From an uncultured Dorea sp. (GTDB taxonomy: Bacteria; Bacillota; Clostridia; Lachnospirales; Lachnospiraceae): a stretch of DNA of 64,000 nt. Position numbers and translations under genes: made by a program. Under the pieces are notes generated by a model. That model was not told where the DNA came from. It saw only the letters and a list, made by a program, of their open reading frames with translations, and made no database searches. Location: contig NZ_CAKRAH010000007.1 in assembly GCF_934294775.1 (NCBI RefSeq), positions 1-64,000 on the forward strand, read 5' to 3'. Positions 50,352-58,032 of the stretch are shown piece by piece; the stretch's first letter is position 1, and every line of letters begins with the position of its first letter.

Positions 50352-50413
50352 TATTTTGACTCGCGGGAAGTATTTTTTTCGCGGGTTAAAATGCTATAAG
50401 GAGGAACCGCCAA

Positions 50414-51058
50414 ATGAAAATAATTATGTTAGGTGCCCCAGGAGCGGGTAAAGGAACACAGGCAAAGAAGATTGCTGCAAAATATGATATCCCACACATC
50501 TCCACAGGAGATATCTTCAGAGCAAATATTAAAAATGGTACAGAGCTTGGTAACAAAGCAAAAACTTATATGGACCAGGGACTTCTTGTACCGGATGAAC
50601 TGGTTGTGGATCTGGTTGTAGACCGTGTAAAACAGGATGACTGCAAGAACGGATACGTACTGGATGGATTTCCGAGAACAATTCCACAGGCTGAGGCGCT
50701 GGATAAAGCACTTGCTGCATTCGGCGATAAGGTAGATTACGCAATCGACGTAGATGTACCGGATGAAAATATTGTTAAGCGTATGGGCGGACGCCGTGCA
50801 TGTGTTGGATGCGGAGCTACATATCATCTTGTATATGCACCGACAAAGACAGAAGGTGTTTGCGATGTATGTGGAAAAGAACTGATCTTAAGAGATGATG
50901 ATAAGCCGGAGACAGTACAGAAGAGACTGAACGTATATCATGATCAGACACAGCCGCTGATCGACTATTATACAAAAGCAGGTATCTTAAAGACAGTAGA
51001 CGGAACTGTAGATATTAACGATGTATTTGCAGCAATTGTAGAGATACTTGGAGCATAG
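50414..51058 (+). CDS. adk: Adenylate kinase, zinc-type lid
   Basis: A 214-residue adenylate kinase (ATP + AMP to 2 ADP). P-loop GAPGAGKGTQ (7-16), NMP-binding DIPHISTGDIFRANI, and a long-form lid with four cysteines (RACVGCGATYH and GVCDVCGKEL) that binds zinc, typical of Gram-positive enzymes. AAGGAGGAACC precedes ATG 50414. It lies between secY and map as in most Firmicutes. Confidence 0.97.
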   Translation: MKIIMLGAPGAGKGTQAKKIAAKYDIPHISTGDIFRANIKNGTELGNKAKTYMDQGLLVPDELVVDLVVDRVKQDDCKNGYVLDGFPRTIPQAEALDKALAAFGDKVDYAIDVDVPDENIVKRMGGRRACVGCGATYHLVYAPTKTEGVCDVCGKELILRDDDKPETVQKRLNVYHDQTQPLIDYYTKAGILKTVDGTVDINDVFAAIVEILGA

Positions 51059-51062
51059 GATC

Positions 51063-51836
51063 ATGGCAATTACAATCAAATCAGAGAGAGAAATCGAATT
51101 GATGGCAAAAGCCGGAGTGATATTGGAAACTGTGCATAATGAATTAGAAAAAGCACTTCATCCGGGTATGAGTACAAAGGATATAGATACTCTTGGCGAA
51201 GAGATTATTCGCAGTTACGGATGTATTCCTTCATTTCTGAATTATAACGGATATCCGGCATCTATCTGTGTATCTGTCAATCAGGAAGTTGTACATGGTA
51301 TTCCTGATAAACACCGTATTATCCAGGAAGGTGATATTGTAAGTCTGGACGCAGGTGTCATCTATAAAGGATATCATTCAGATGCAGCGAGAACCCATGC
51401 GGTCGGTGAAGTAAGTAAAGAAGCCCGAGAGCTTATCAAAGTTACAAAAGAAAGTTTCTTTGAAGGTATAAAATATGCAAAAGAGGGGAATCATTTATTT
51501 GATATTTCATCTGCGATAGGAAGATACGCATCTGAGAGAGGCTATGGTGTAGTAAGAGACCTCTGCGGACATGGAATCGGAACAGCACTTCACGAATCAC
51601 CTGAGATTCCAAATTATGAGATGGGAAGAAAAGGTGTGAAGTTAAGAGCGGGAATGACACTTGCGATTGAACCGATGATCAACATCGGCGGTTACGAAGT
51701 AGACTGGCTGGATGATGACTGGACAGTTGTAACCAGAGACGGATCATTATCAGCACATTATGAAAATACAATACTGATTACTGAGGGAGAACCAAGAATT
51801 CTGTCCTTGACCTGTGAGAAAAAACAGACTGATTAA
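51063..51836 (+). CDS. map: Methionine aminopeptidase, type I
   Basis: A 257-residue metal-dependent enzyme removing N-terminal Met. The metal ligands appear as SLDAGVIYKGYHSDAART (two Asp), GHGIGTALHESPEIPNY (His), AIEPMINIG (Glu) and SAHYENTI (Glu). ATG 51063 follows GGAGCA; an ATG at 51048 inside adk is an unlikely alternative. It starts five bases after adk. Confidence 0.96.
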   Translation: MAITIKSEREIELMAKAGVILETVHNELEKALHPGMSTKDIDTLGEEIIRSYGCIPSFLNYNGYPASICVSVNQEVVHGIPDKHRIIQEGDIVSLDAGVIYKGYHSDAARTHAVGEVSKEARELIKVTKESFFEGIKYAKEGNHLFDISSAIGRYASERGYGVVRDLCGHGIGTALHESPEIPNYEMGRKGVKLRAGMTLAIEPMINIGGYEVDWLDDDWTVVTRDGSLSAHYENTILITEGEPRILSLTCEKKQTD

Positions 51837-51853
51837 TATAAGAGGATACAGAT

Positions 51854-52102
51854 ATGGTGGTATATGAAACAGGAATGCTTGCAAGATCAAAGGCCGGACA
51901 TGATAAGGCACAGATGTATATCATAACCAGGGTTGATGATACATATGTATATCTGGCAGATGGACGGATCAGGACATTGGACCATCCGAAAAGGAAAAAA
52001 AGGATGCATGTACAGATTGTTCATACAAAGTATAATATAGAAGGCCTTGATGATGCAGGTATAAGAAAGATCATTAAGGATTGGATGAAAGAAGAGAAAT
52101 AG
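51854..52102 (+). CDS. KOW-domain RNA-binding protein
   Basis: An 82-residue basic protein of the L14e/KOW-like type that lies between map and infA in many Firmicutes. The N-terminal KOW-like part is YETGMLARSKAGHDKAQMYIIT and the middle YVYLADGRIRTLDHPKRKKR. It is expected to bind RNA or ribosomes; its precise role is unknown. AGAGGATACAG precedes ATG 51854. infA follows after 12 bases. Confidence 0.85.
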   Translation: MVVYETGMLARSKAGHDKAQMYIITRVDDTYVYLADGRIRTLDHPKRKKRMHVQIVHTKYNIEGLDDAGIRKIIKDWMKEEK

Positions 52103-52114
52103 GAGGAATTAAAT

Positions 52115-52333
52115 ATGTCAAAGGCTGACGTAATTGAAATTGAAGGAACTGTAGTAGAAAAATTACCTAACGCAATGTTTCAGGTAGAACTGGAGAATGG
52201 ACATCAGGTATTAGCTCATATCAGTGGAAAACTGAGAATGAACTTTATCAAGATCCTGCCAGGAGATAAAGTAACATTAGAGCTGTCTCCATACGATCTT
52301 TCAAAAGGAAGAATCATCTGGAGAGATAAATAA
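52115..52333 (+). CDS. infA: Translation initiation factor IF-1
   Basis: A 72-residue OB-fold protein that blocks the A site during initiation. MSKADVIEIEGTVVEKLPNA, VELENGHQVLAHISGKLRMN and FIKILPGDKVTLELSPYDLSKGRI (in parts) are diagnostic. AGGAGGAATT precedes the ATG. An internal promoter follows it. Confidence 0.97.
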   Translation: MSKADVIEIEGTVVEKLPNAMFQVELENGHQVLAHISGKLRMNFIKILPGDKVTLELSPYDLSKGRIIWRDK

Positions 52334-52362
52334 AAATAGTCAAAAAATAAATAAAAAATCTA

Positions 52363-52392
52363 TTGACTTATATTGCATAAGAGTGCTATACT
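52363..52392 (+). promoter_or_regulatory. Internal promoter before rpmJ
   Basis: TTGACT (52363-52368), 18-base spacer, TATACT (52387-52392). It lies in the 169-base infA-rpmJ spacer and can drive rpmJ-rpsM-rpsK-rpsD-rpoA-rplQ apart from the S10-spc transcripts. Confidence 0.7.
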
Positions 52393-52502
52393 ATATAAGC
52401 ACGTTTTCTGGGCGTTTTTTGTGCGCATAAAACCAGTGAGTTGCGGTTTTGAAGAAAATGTGTAGCAACAAAGGCATAGCAATGGATGAAAGGAGGATCC
52501 CC

Positions 52503-52616
52503 GTGAAGGTTAGATCATCAGTAAAACCAATTTGCGAAAAGTGCAAAGTAATTAAGAGAAAAGGAAGCATTCGCATTATCTGCGAAAATCCAAAACACAA
52601 ACAGCGTCAGGGTTAA
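52503..52616 (+). CDS. rpmJ: 50S ribosomal protein L36
   Basis: A 37-residue L36 of the zinc-ribbon type: KVRSSVKPICEKCKVIKR and IICENPKHKQRQG carry the Cys-Cys-Cys-His set. It starts with GTG at 52503, after AAAGGAGG. Confidence 0.96.
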   Translation: MKVRSSVKPICEKCKVIKRKGSIRIICENPKHKQRQG

Positions 52617-52874
52617 TTCCAGACAGTAGTTTGATGTAATTAGGCGGCTGATAGTGGACACGCCAGGCGGTGTGGATACTATTTCAAATATACAAGGCGC
52701 ACCCGAAAGACCGGTGACGATCCTCGTATATTGCTTCTAATGCCGGCTCGTCATTACCGTATAGCTTCCAAACTAAAACGGTGGCCGGAAAGGGCATGAT
52801 ACCGAACATGCCTGGGACAAACAATGTCCCCTATTAAAGACAATTATCAATGAAAGAAAATGGAGGAAATTCAC
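52617..52874 (+). promoter_or_regulatory. Structured leader before rpsM (alpha operon)
   Basis: A 258-base spacer filled with pairings: ATATAC (52688-52693) with GTATAT (52726-52731); CCGGC (52743-52747) with GCCGG (52784-52788), enclosing ACCGT (52756-52760) with ACGGT (52778-52782); GGCATG/CATGCC (52793-52812); and GGGAC/GTCCC (52814-52830). There is no ORF. In E. coli the S4 protein represses the alpha operon through a leader at this position; a comparable autoregulatory RNA is likely here, though its structure is unlike anything I can name. Confidence 0.65.
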
Positions 52875-53243
52875 ATGGCTCGTATAGCAGGTGTAGACTT
52901 ACCAAGAGACAAACGTGTTGAGATCGGATTAACTTATATCTACGGAATCGGTAGAACAAGTGCAACTCGTATCTTAACAGAAGCAGGAGTAAATCCTGAT
53001 ATTCGTTGTAGAGATCTTACAGACGACGATGTAAAGAAAATCAGTGCTGTAATCGATGAGACACAGACAGTAGAAGGTGATCTTCGTAGAGAAATCGCCC
53101 TGAACATCAAGAGATTACAGGAAATCGGATGCTATAGAGGAATCCGTCACAGAAAAGGACTTCCAGTTCGTGGTCAGAAGACTAAGACAAATGCTAGAAC
53201 TAGAAAAGGTCCTAAGAGAACAGTAGCAAACAAGAAGAAATAA
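52875..53243 (+). CDS. rpsM: 30S ribosomal protein S13
   Basis: A 122-residue S13 of the 30S head. Motifs: MARIAGVDLPRDKRVEIGLT, YIYGIGRTSATRIL and the basic GLPVRGQKTKTNARTRKGP. I chose ATG 52875, preceded by GGAGG; the frame opens at 52860. It follows the structured leader. Confidence 0.97.
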   Translation: MARIAGVDLPRDKRVEIGLTYIYGIGRTSATRILTEAGVNPDIRCRDLTDDDVKKISAVIDETQTVEGDLRREIALNIKRLQEIGCYRGIRHRKGLPVRGQKTKTNARTRKGPKRTVANKKK

Positions 53244-53276
53244 TTTATTTTAAGGAAAGAGTAGGTTAGTTTTATT

Positions 53277-53672
53277 ATGGCAAAGAAAGTTACAAAAAAA
53301 GTGACAAAGAAACGTGTCAAGAAAAACGTTGAACACGGACAGGCTCACATCCAGTCATCTTTTAATAACACAATCGTTACATTAACAGATGCTCAGGGAA
53401 ATGCTCTGTCATGGGCAAGTGCAGGCGGTCTCGGATTCAGAGGTTCAAGAAAATCTACCCCTTATGCAGCTCAGATGGCAGCTGAAACAGCAGCTAAAGC
53501 AGCATTAGTACATGGTTTAAAATCAGTTGACGTAATGGTTAAAGGACCAGGTTCAGGTAGAGAAGCAGCAATTCGTGCCCTGCAGGCATGCGGAATCGAT
53601 GTAACAAGCATCAGAGACGTTACACCAGTACCACACAATGGTTGCCGTCCACCAAAACGCAGAAGAGTCTAG
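53277..53672 (+). CDS. rpsK: 30S ribosomal protein S11
   Basis: A 131-residue S11 of the 30S platform. Motifs: GQAHIQSSFNNTIVTLTDAQG (in parts), GLGFRGSRKSTPYAAQMAAE and the C-terminal DVTPVPHNGCRPPKRRRV. A Lys/Val-rich N-terminus is normal for Firmicutes. It has AGGAAAGAGTAGG upstream. Confidence 0.97.
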   Translation: MAKKVTKKVTKKRVKKNVEHGQAHIQSSFNNTIVTLTDAQGNALSWASAGGLGFRGSRKSTPYAAQMAAETAAKAALVHGLKSVDVMVKGPGSGREAAIRALQACGIDVTSIRDVTPVPHNGCRPPKRRRV

Positions 53673-53738
53673 TACTATTATTATTCACTACGTTAACGGA
53701 TTGTATGTGTCCGAATTATATAGGAGGAAAACAAAAAC

Positions 53739-54332
53739 ATGGCAGTAAATAGAGTTCCGGTTCTTAAAAGATGTAGATCCCTTGGAATGGATCCAGTTTA
53801 TTTAGGAATTGATAAAAAGTCTAACAGACAGTTAAAAAGAGCGAATAGAAAAATGAGCGAGTATGGTCTCCAGTTACGTGAGAAACAGAAAGCTAAATTC
53901 ATCTATGGTGTATTAGAGAAACCTTTCGTGAACTACTTCAAGAAAGCATCTAAGATGAATGGTATGACAGGTGAAAACCTGATGGTACTCTTAGAGTCAA
54001 GACTTGACAACGTTGTATTCCGTCTTGGACTTGCTAGAACAAGACGTGAAGCAAGACAGATCGTTGACCACAAGCATGTACTTGTAAACGGAAAACAGAT
54101 CAACATCCCTTCATACCTTGTAAAGGCTGGAGATGTTGTAGAAATCAAAGAAGCTAAGAAGAGCTCTCCAAGATACAAAGAGATCGTTGAGGTTACAGGC
54201 GGACGTCTTGTTCCAGAATGGTTAGAAGCTGATCTGGAAAACCTGAAAGGAACAGTTAAAGAACTTCCAAAACGTGAAGCAATCGATGTTCCTGTAGATG
54301 AGATGTTAATCGTCGAGTTATATTCTAAATAA
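53739..54332 (+). CDS. rpsD: 30S ribosomal protein S4
   Basis: A 197-residue S4, a primary 16S rRNA binder. It has the S4 domain SRLDNVVFRLGLARTRREAR and QIVDHKHVLVNGKQINIPSY. The N-terminus (MAVNRVPVLKRCRSLGMDP) lacks the zinc cysteines of some S4 forms. AGGAGG precedes the ATG. It is a candidate regulator of the rpsM leader. In bacilli rpsD is often elsewhere; here it is in the operon. Confidence 0.96.
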   Translation: MAVNRVPVLKRCRSLGMDPVYLGIDKKSNRQLKRANRKMSEYGLQLREKQKAKFIYGVLEKPFVNYFKKASKMNGMTGENLMVLLESRLDNVVFRLGLARTRREARQIVDHKHVLVNGKQINIPSYLVKAGDVVEIKEAKKSSPRYKEIVEVTGGRLVPEWLEADLENLKGTVKELPKREAIDVPVDEMLIVELYSK

Positions 54333-54361
54333 TAAACCGTAACCCACAGGAGGTGGACTTA

Positions 54362-55321
54362 GTGTTTGAATTTAATAAACCCAATATTGAAATAACTGAT
54401 ATTTCAGATGATAAGAAATATGGTAGATTCGTTGTAGAGCCTCTGGAAAGAGGTTATGGTACAACTTTAGGTAATTCTCTTAGAAGAATTATGCTTTCAT
54501 CTTTACCTGGTTCAGCAATCAGCCAGGTTAAGATTGATGGTGTACTTCATGAGTTCAGTTCTATTCCGGGTGTTAAGGAAGATGTCACTGAGATTATCAT
54601 GAACCTGAAATCTCTGGCAATCAAGAACACATCTGAATCTGATGAGCCTAAAACAGCTTATATCGAGTTTGAAGGCGAAGGAGTTGTAACAGCAGCTGAT
54701 ATTCAGGTGGATCAGGATATTGAAATCATGAATCCGGAAACTGTAATCGCTACATTAAATGGCGGTGCAGACAGCAAATTGTATATGGAACTTACCATTA
54801 CAAATGGAAGAGGCTACGTGAGTGCTGATAAGAATAAGAATGACGAACTGCCAATCGCAGTGATTCCAATTGATTCTATCTACACTCCAGTGGAACGAGT
54901 GAACCTTACAGTAGAGAATACCCGTGTCGGACAGATTACAGACTTTGATAAACTTACATTGGATGTATATACAAACGGCACACTGCTTCCGGATGAAGCT
55001 GTAAGTTTGGCTGCAAAGGTACTTAGCGAGCATCTGAAGCTCTTTATCGATCTGTCAGAAGTAGCACAGGCTGCAGAAGTTATGATTGAAAAAGAAGATG
55101 ACGAGAAAGAAAAAGTTCTCGAGATGAGCATTGATGAATTAGAACTTTCTGTTCGTTCATACAACTGCCTGAAGAGAGCTGGTATCAATACAGTAGAAGA
55201 ACTGACAAACAGAACACCGGAAGATATGATGAAAGTACGTAACCTTGGACGTAAGTCTCTGGAAGAAGTACTTGCAAAATTAGATGAGTTAGGCTTAAGC
55301 CTGAGTAAAGGTGAAGAATAA
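54362..55321 (+). CDS. rpoA: DNA-directed RNA polymerase subunit alpha
   Basis: A 319-residue alpha subunit. The N-terminal assembly domain has RFVVEPLERGYGTTLGNSLR and RRIMLSSLPGSAISQVKIDG; the C-terminal domain (about 245-315) has ELELSVRSYNCLKRAGINTV and RNLGRKSLEEVLAKLDELGL, which bind UP elements and activators. I chose GTG 54362 after AGGAGG at 54348-54353; the GTG at 54353 overlaps that site. Confidence 0.96.
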   Translation: MFEFNKPNIEITDISDDKKYGRFVVEPLERGYGTTLGNSLRRIMLSSLPGSAISQVKIDGVLHEFSSIPGVKEDVTEIIMNLKSLAIKNTSESDEPKTAYIEFEGEGVVTAADIQVDQDIEIMNPETVIATLNGGADSKLYMELTITNGRGYVSADKNKNDELPIAVIPIDSIYTPVERVNLTVENTRVGQITDFDKLTLDVYTNGTLLPDEAVSLAAKVLSEHLKLFIDLSEVAQAAEVMIEKEDDEKEKVLEMSIDELELSVRSYNCLKRAGINTVEELTNRTPEDMMKVRNLGRKSLEEVLAKLDELGLSLSKGEE

Positions 55322-55411
55322 TCTGTCAGTAAGCCCGAAAGTGCATGGCAGAGCATTTGGCTAGTAAGCCCGAAGAAGCATAACCAAGTGTTATAATGGA
55401 GGATATTTAAA

Positions 55412-55948
55412 ATGGCAAAATATAGAAAACTTGGCAGAACATCAAGCCAGAGAAAAGCATTATTAAGAAACCAGGTAACAGCACTTCTGAACAACGGAAA
55501 GATCGTTACAACAGAAGCTAAGGCTAAAGAGATCCGCAAGATCGCTGAAGGTCTTATTGCATTAGCTGTTAAAGAAAAAGATAACTTCGAAGAAGTTACT
55601 GTAAAAGCTAAAGTTGCCCGCAAAGATAAAGATGGCAAGAGAGTAAAAGAAGTTGTAGATGGTAAGAAAGTTACTGTATATGACGAAGTTGATAAAACAA
55701 TCAAAAAGGATATGCCAAGCAGACTGCATGCTCGTCGTCAGATGCTGAAGGTTCTTTATCCTGTAAAGGAAGTTCCAACTGCACAGGCTGGAAAGAAGAA
55801 AAATACAAAAGAAGTTGATCTCGTAGCTAAATTATTTGATGAGATCGCTCCTAAGTATGCAGATCGTAACGGTGGATACACAAGAATCGTTAAGATCGGT
55901 CAGCGTAAAGGTGACGCAGCTATGGAAGTTCTGATCGAACTTGTATAG
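55412..55948 (+). CDS. rplQ: 50S ribosomal protein L17, extended form
   Basis: A 178-residue L17, about 50 residues longer than E. coli L17. The usual start MAKYRKLGRTSSQRKALLRN and the end YTRIVKIGQRKGDAAMEVLIEL are present. The extra residues lie in the middle (about 70-135): ARKDKDGKRVKEVVDGKKVTV, then a basic stretch AQAGKKKNTKEVD. Two copies of AGTAAGCCCGAA stand in the rpoA-rplQ spacer. It is the last gene of the ribosomal block. Confidence 0.95.
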   Translation: MAKYRKLGRTSSQRKALLRNQVTALLNNGKIVTTEAKAKEIRKIAEGLIALAVKEKDNFEEVTVKAKVARKDKDGKRVKEVVDGKKVTVYDEVDKTIKKDMPSRLHARRQMLKVLYPVKEVPTAQAGKKKNTKEVDLVAKLFDEIAPKYADRNGGYTRIVKIGQRKGDAAMEVLIELV

Positions 55949-55980
55949 TTAGATGTCAATTTAAAGCGATATAATAAAAG

Positions 55981-56018
55981 ACTATTGTACTGAATTATTA
56001 GTGCAATAGTTTTTTTTT
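55981..56018 (+). terminator. L17 downstream hairpin and terminator
   Basis: ACTATTGTAC (55981-55990) pairs with GTGCAATAGT (56001-56010) and is followed by a run of eight T. Position, small size and sequence resemble the L17 downstream element known from Firmicutes, and it ends the ribosomal block. Confidence 0.85.
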
Positions 56019-56070
56019 GTTTGTTAAAATTCTGACTATAGCGTTAAATTAACTACTATTATTAAAAATG

Positions 56071-56099
56071 ATTACAAATTCTCAAATAAATGATATAAT
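56071..56099 (+). promoter_or_regulatory. Promoter of the hydrogenase operon
   Basis: ATTACA (56071-56076), 17-base spacer, TATAAT (56094-56099) with a TG-type extension (TGATATAAT). It is about 100 bases before the first gene of the operon. Confidence 0.55.
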
Positions 56100-56199
56100 A
56101 TCGTTAACACACTTGATGTCGAATAATGCAAAAATCTGATAATTGAAAATTTTTAAATTAAAAGTTAAAAAATTGAAAAGTGGAAGGTAGGAATAAAGA

Positions 56200-58032
56200 A
56201 TGAGCAGACTTGAGATAGCCTCTCCAAAAAGAGCAAAGATCGTAATGGAAGGTCTTTATAAGGATCTGGAAAGAAGAATAGAATCAAGTCCACCGGGATT
56301 ATGTCCGGTAGATATGGCGAGAGCTTTTCTGGAGCTTTGTCATGCGCAGACATGTGGAAAATGTGTTCCATGCCGTATCGGACTTGGACAGCTGAATAAT
56401 TTTATCCGTGAAGTACTGGATGGAAAAGCAACCATGCAGACACTGGATATTATGGAGCAGACAGCCCTTTCGATTATGGAATCGGCAGATTGTGCAATCG
56501 GATACGAAGCTGCAAATATGGTATATAAGGGACTGATCGGTTACCGCGATGACTACGTTGAACATATTCAGAACGGAAGATGTACCTGTACATATAATCA
56601 GCCGGTACCTTGTGTATCATTATGTCCGGCACATGTAGATATTCCGGGATATGTAGCACTGGTAGGAGAAGGAAGATATGCAGATGCAATACGTCTGCTT
56701 AGAAAAGATAATCCATTCCCGACAACATGTGGATTCATCTGTGAACATCCATGTGAGGCAAGATGCCGTAGAAATATGGTAGATGATTCTATCAATATCA
56801 GAGGATTAAAACGTGTAGCAGCAGATTTTGCCGGTGAAGTAGATCCACCACAGTGTGCACCAAGCACAGGTAAAAAGATTGCCATTCTTGGAGGTGGACC
56901 TGGAGGACTCAGTGCAGCATATTATCTGCAGTTGATGGGACATCAGACAACCGTATATGAGATGCTTCCGGAACTTGGAGGAATGCTTCGTTATGGAATT
57001 CCGAACTACCGTCTTCCAAAGGAACGTCTGGATGACGATATCCGTGCAATCCTGAAAACAGGAGTCCAGGTGAAAAATGGACTTAAGATCGGTCAGGATA
57101 TCACGATTCAGGAATTAAGACAGCAGTATGATGTAGTACTGATTACAATCGGTGCCAGCACAGATAAAAAATTAGGTCTGGAGAATGAAGATGCAGACGG
57201 TATCCTGTCAGCTGTTCAGTTCCTTAGAAATGTAGGAAAGAACCAGATCATGGATCTGACAGGAAAAGAAGTTGCTGTTATCGGTGGTGGTAACGTATCG
57301 ATGGATGCAGTACGTACGGCAAAACGTCTTGGTGCTAAGAAAGTAAGCATCGTTTACAGACGTCGTGTAGCGGATATGACAGCACTTCCGGGAGAAATCG
57401 AAGGTGCGGTAGCAGAAGGTATCGAATTACAGACATTAAAAGCACCGGCATCCATTGACGTAGATGAGAACCATCATGTAAAAGGAATCTATGTGACTCC
57501 ACAGATGGTAAGTTCTATCCGTGATGGAAGAGCAAGTATCAAACCAACGGGAGAAGAAGATATTTATATACCATGTGATGTACTGATCGTTGCAATCGGT
57601 CAGAATATTGAGACACATCACTTTGAACAGGCAGGTATTCCGGTAGAACGTGGAAAGATCGTCACAAAGAGTACAGGTGCGTTCGAGAATTTACCTGGTG
57701 TATTTGCAGGAGGAGACTGTGCAAGTGGACCGGCATCGGTAATCAAAGCAATTGCAGCAGCTAAGGTTGTAGCAGCGAACATTGATGAATATCTTGGATA
57801 TCATCATGAGATTTCCTGTGATGTAGAGATTCCGGAAGCACATCTGGATGACCGTACACCTTGCGGCAGAGTAAATCTGACAGAGAGAGAAGCATGCGAA
57901 CGAGTATGTGATTTTGAAGCAGTAGAAAACTGTATGACAGAAAAAGAAGCAAAGCAGGAAGCAAGCAGATGTCTGCGCTGCGATCATTTCGGATACGGTA
58001 TATTTAAGGGAGGCAGAGAGACATTATGGTAA
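56200..58032 (+). CDS. NuoF-like 4Fe-4S domain fused to GltD-like NAD(P)H oxidoreductase
   Basis: A 610-residue fusion. Residues about 15-110 resemble the C-terminal iron-sulfur domain of NuoF (CHAQTCGKCVPCRIG and a later Cys in ADCAIG), without the FMN/NADH domain. The rest is a glutamate synthase small-subunit/NfnB-like flavoprotein: an iron-sulfur region (CTCTYNQPVPCVSLCPAHVD, TTCGFICEHPCEARCRR), FAD loop GGGPGGLSAAYYLQLMG and NAD(P) loop AVIGGGNVSMDAVRTAKRLG. C-terminal cysteines (CEAVENC, CLRCDHFG) add a possible cluster. Its end overlaps the hydrogenase gene by seven bases, so it is most likely the NAD(P)H partner of that hydrogenase. No large glutamate synthase subunit is nearby. Confidence 0.85.
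   Translation: MSRLEIASPKRAKIVMEGLYKDLERRIESSPPGLCPVDMARAFLELCHAQTCGKCVPCRIGLGQLNNFIREVLDGKATMQTLDIMEQTALSIMESADCAIGYEAANMVYKGLIGYRDDYVEHIQNGRCTCTYNQPVPCVSLCPAHVDIPGYVALVGEGRYADAIRLLRKDNPFPTTCGFICEHPCEARCRRNMVDDSINIRGLKRVAADFAGEVDPPQCAPSTGKKIAILGGGPGGLSAAYYLQLMGHQTTVYEMLPELGGMLRYGIPNYRLPKERLDDDIRAILKTGVQVKNGLKIGQDITIQELRQQYDVVLITIGASTDKKLGLENEDADGILSAVQFLRNVGKNQIMDLTGKEVAVIGGGNVSMDAVRTAKRLGAKKVSIVYRRRVADMTALPGEIEGAVAEGIELQTLKAPASIDVDENHHVKGIYVTPQMVSSIRDGRASIKPTGEEDIYIPCDVLIVAIGQNIETHHFEQAGIPVERGKIVTKSTGAFENLPGVFAGGDCASGPASVIKAIAAAKVVAANIDEYLGYHHEISCDVEIPEAHLDDRTPCGRVNLTEREACERVCDFEAVENCMTEKEAKQEASRCLRCDHFGYGIFKGGRETLW

Noticed and set aside
54880..55704. 274-codon minus-strand ORF over rpoA and rplQ
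   Set aside because: It is a Ser/Leu-rich shadow of two highly conserved genes and has no recognisable content or ribosome binding site.
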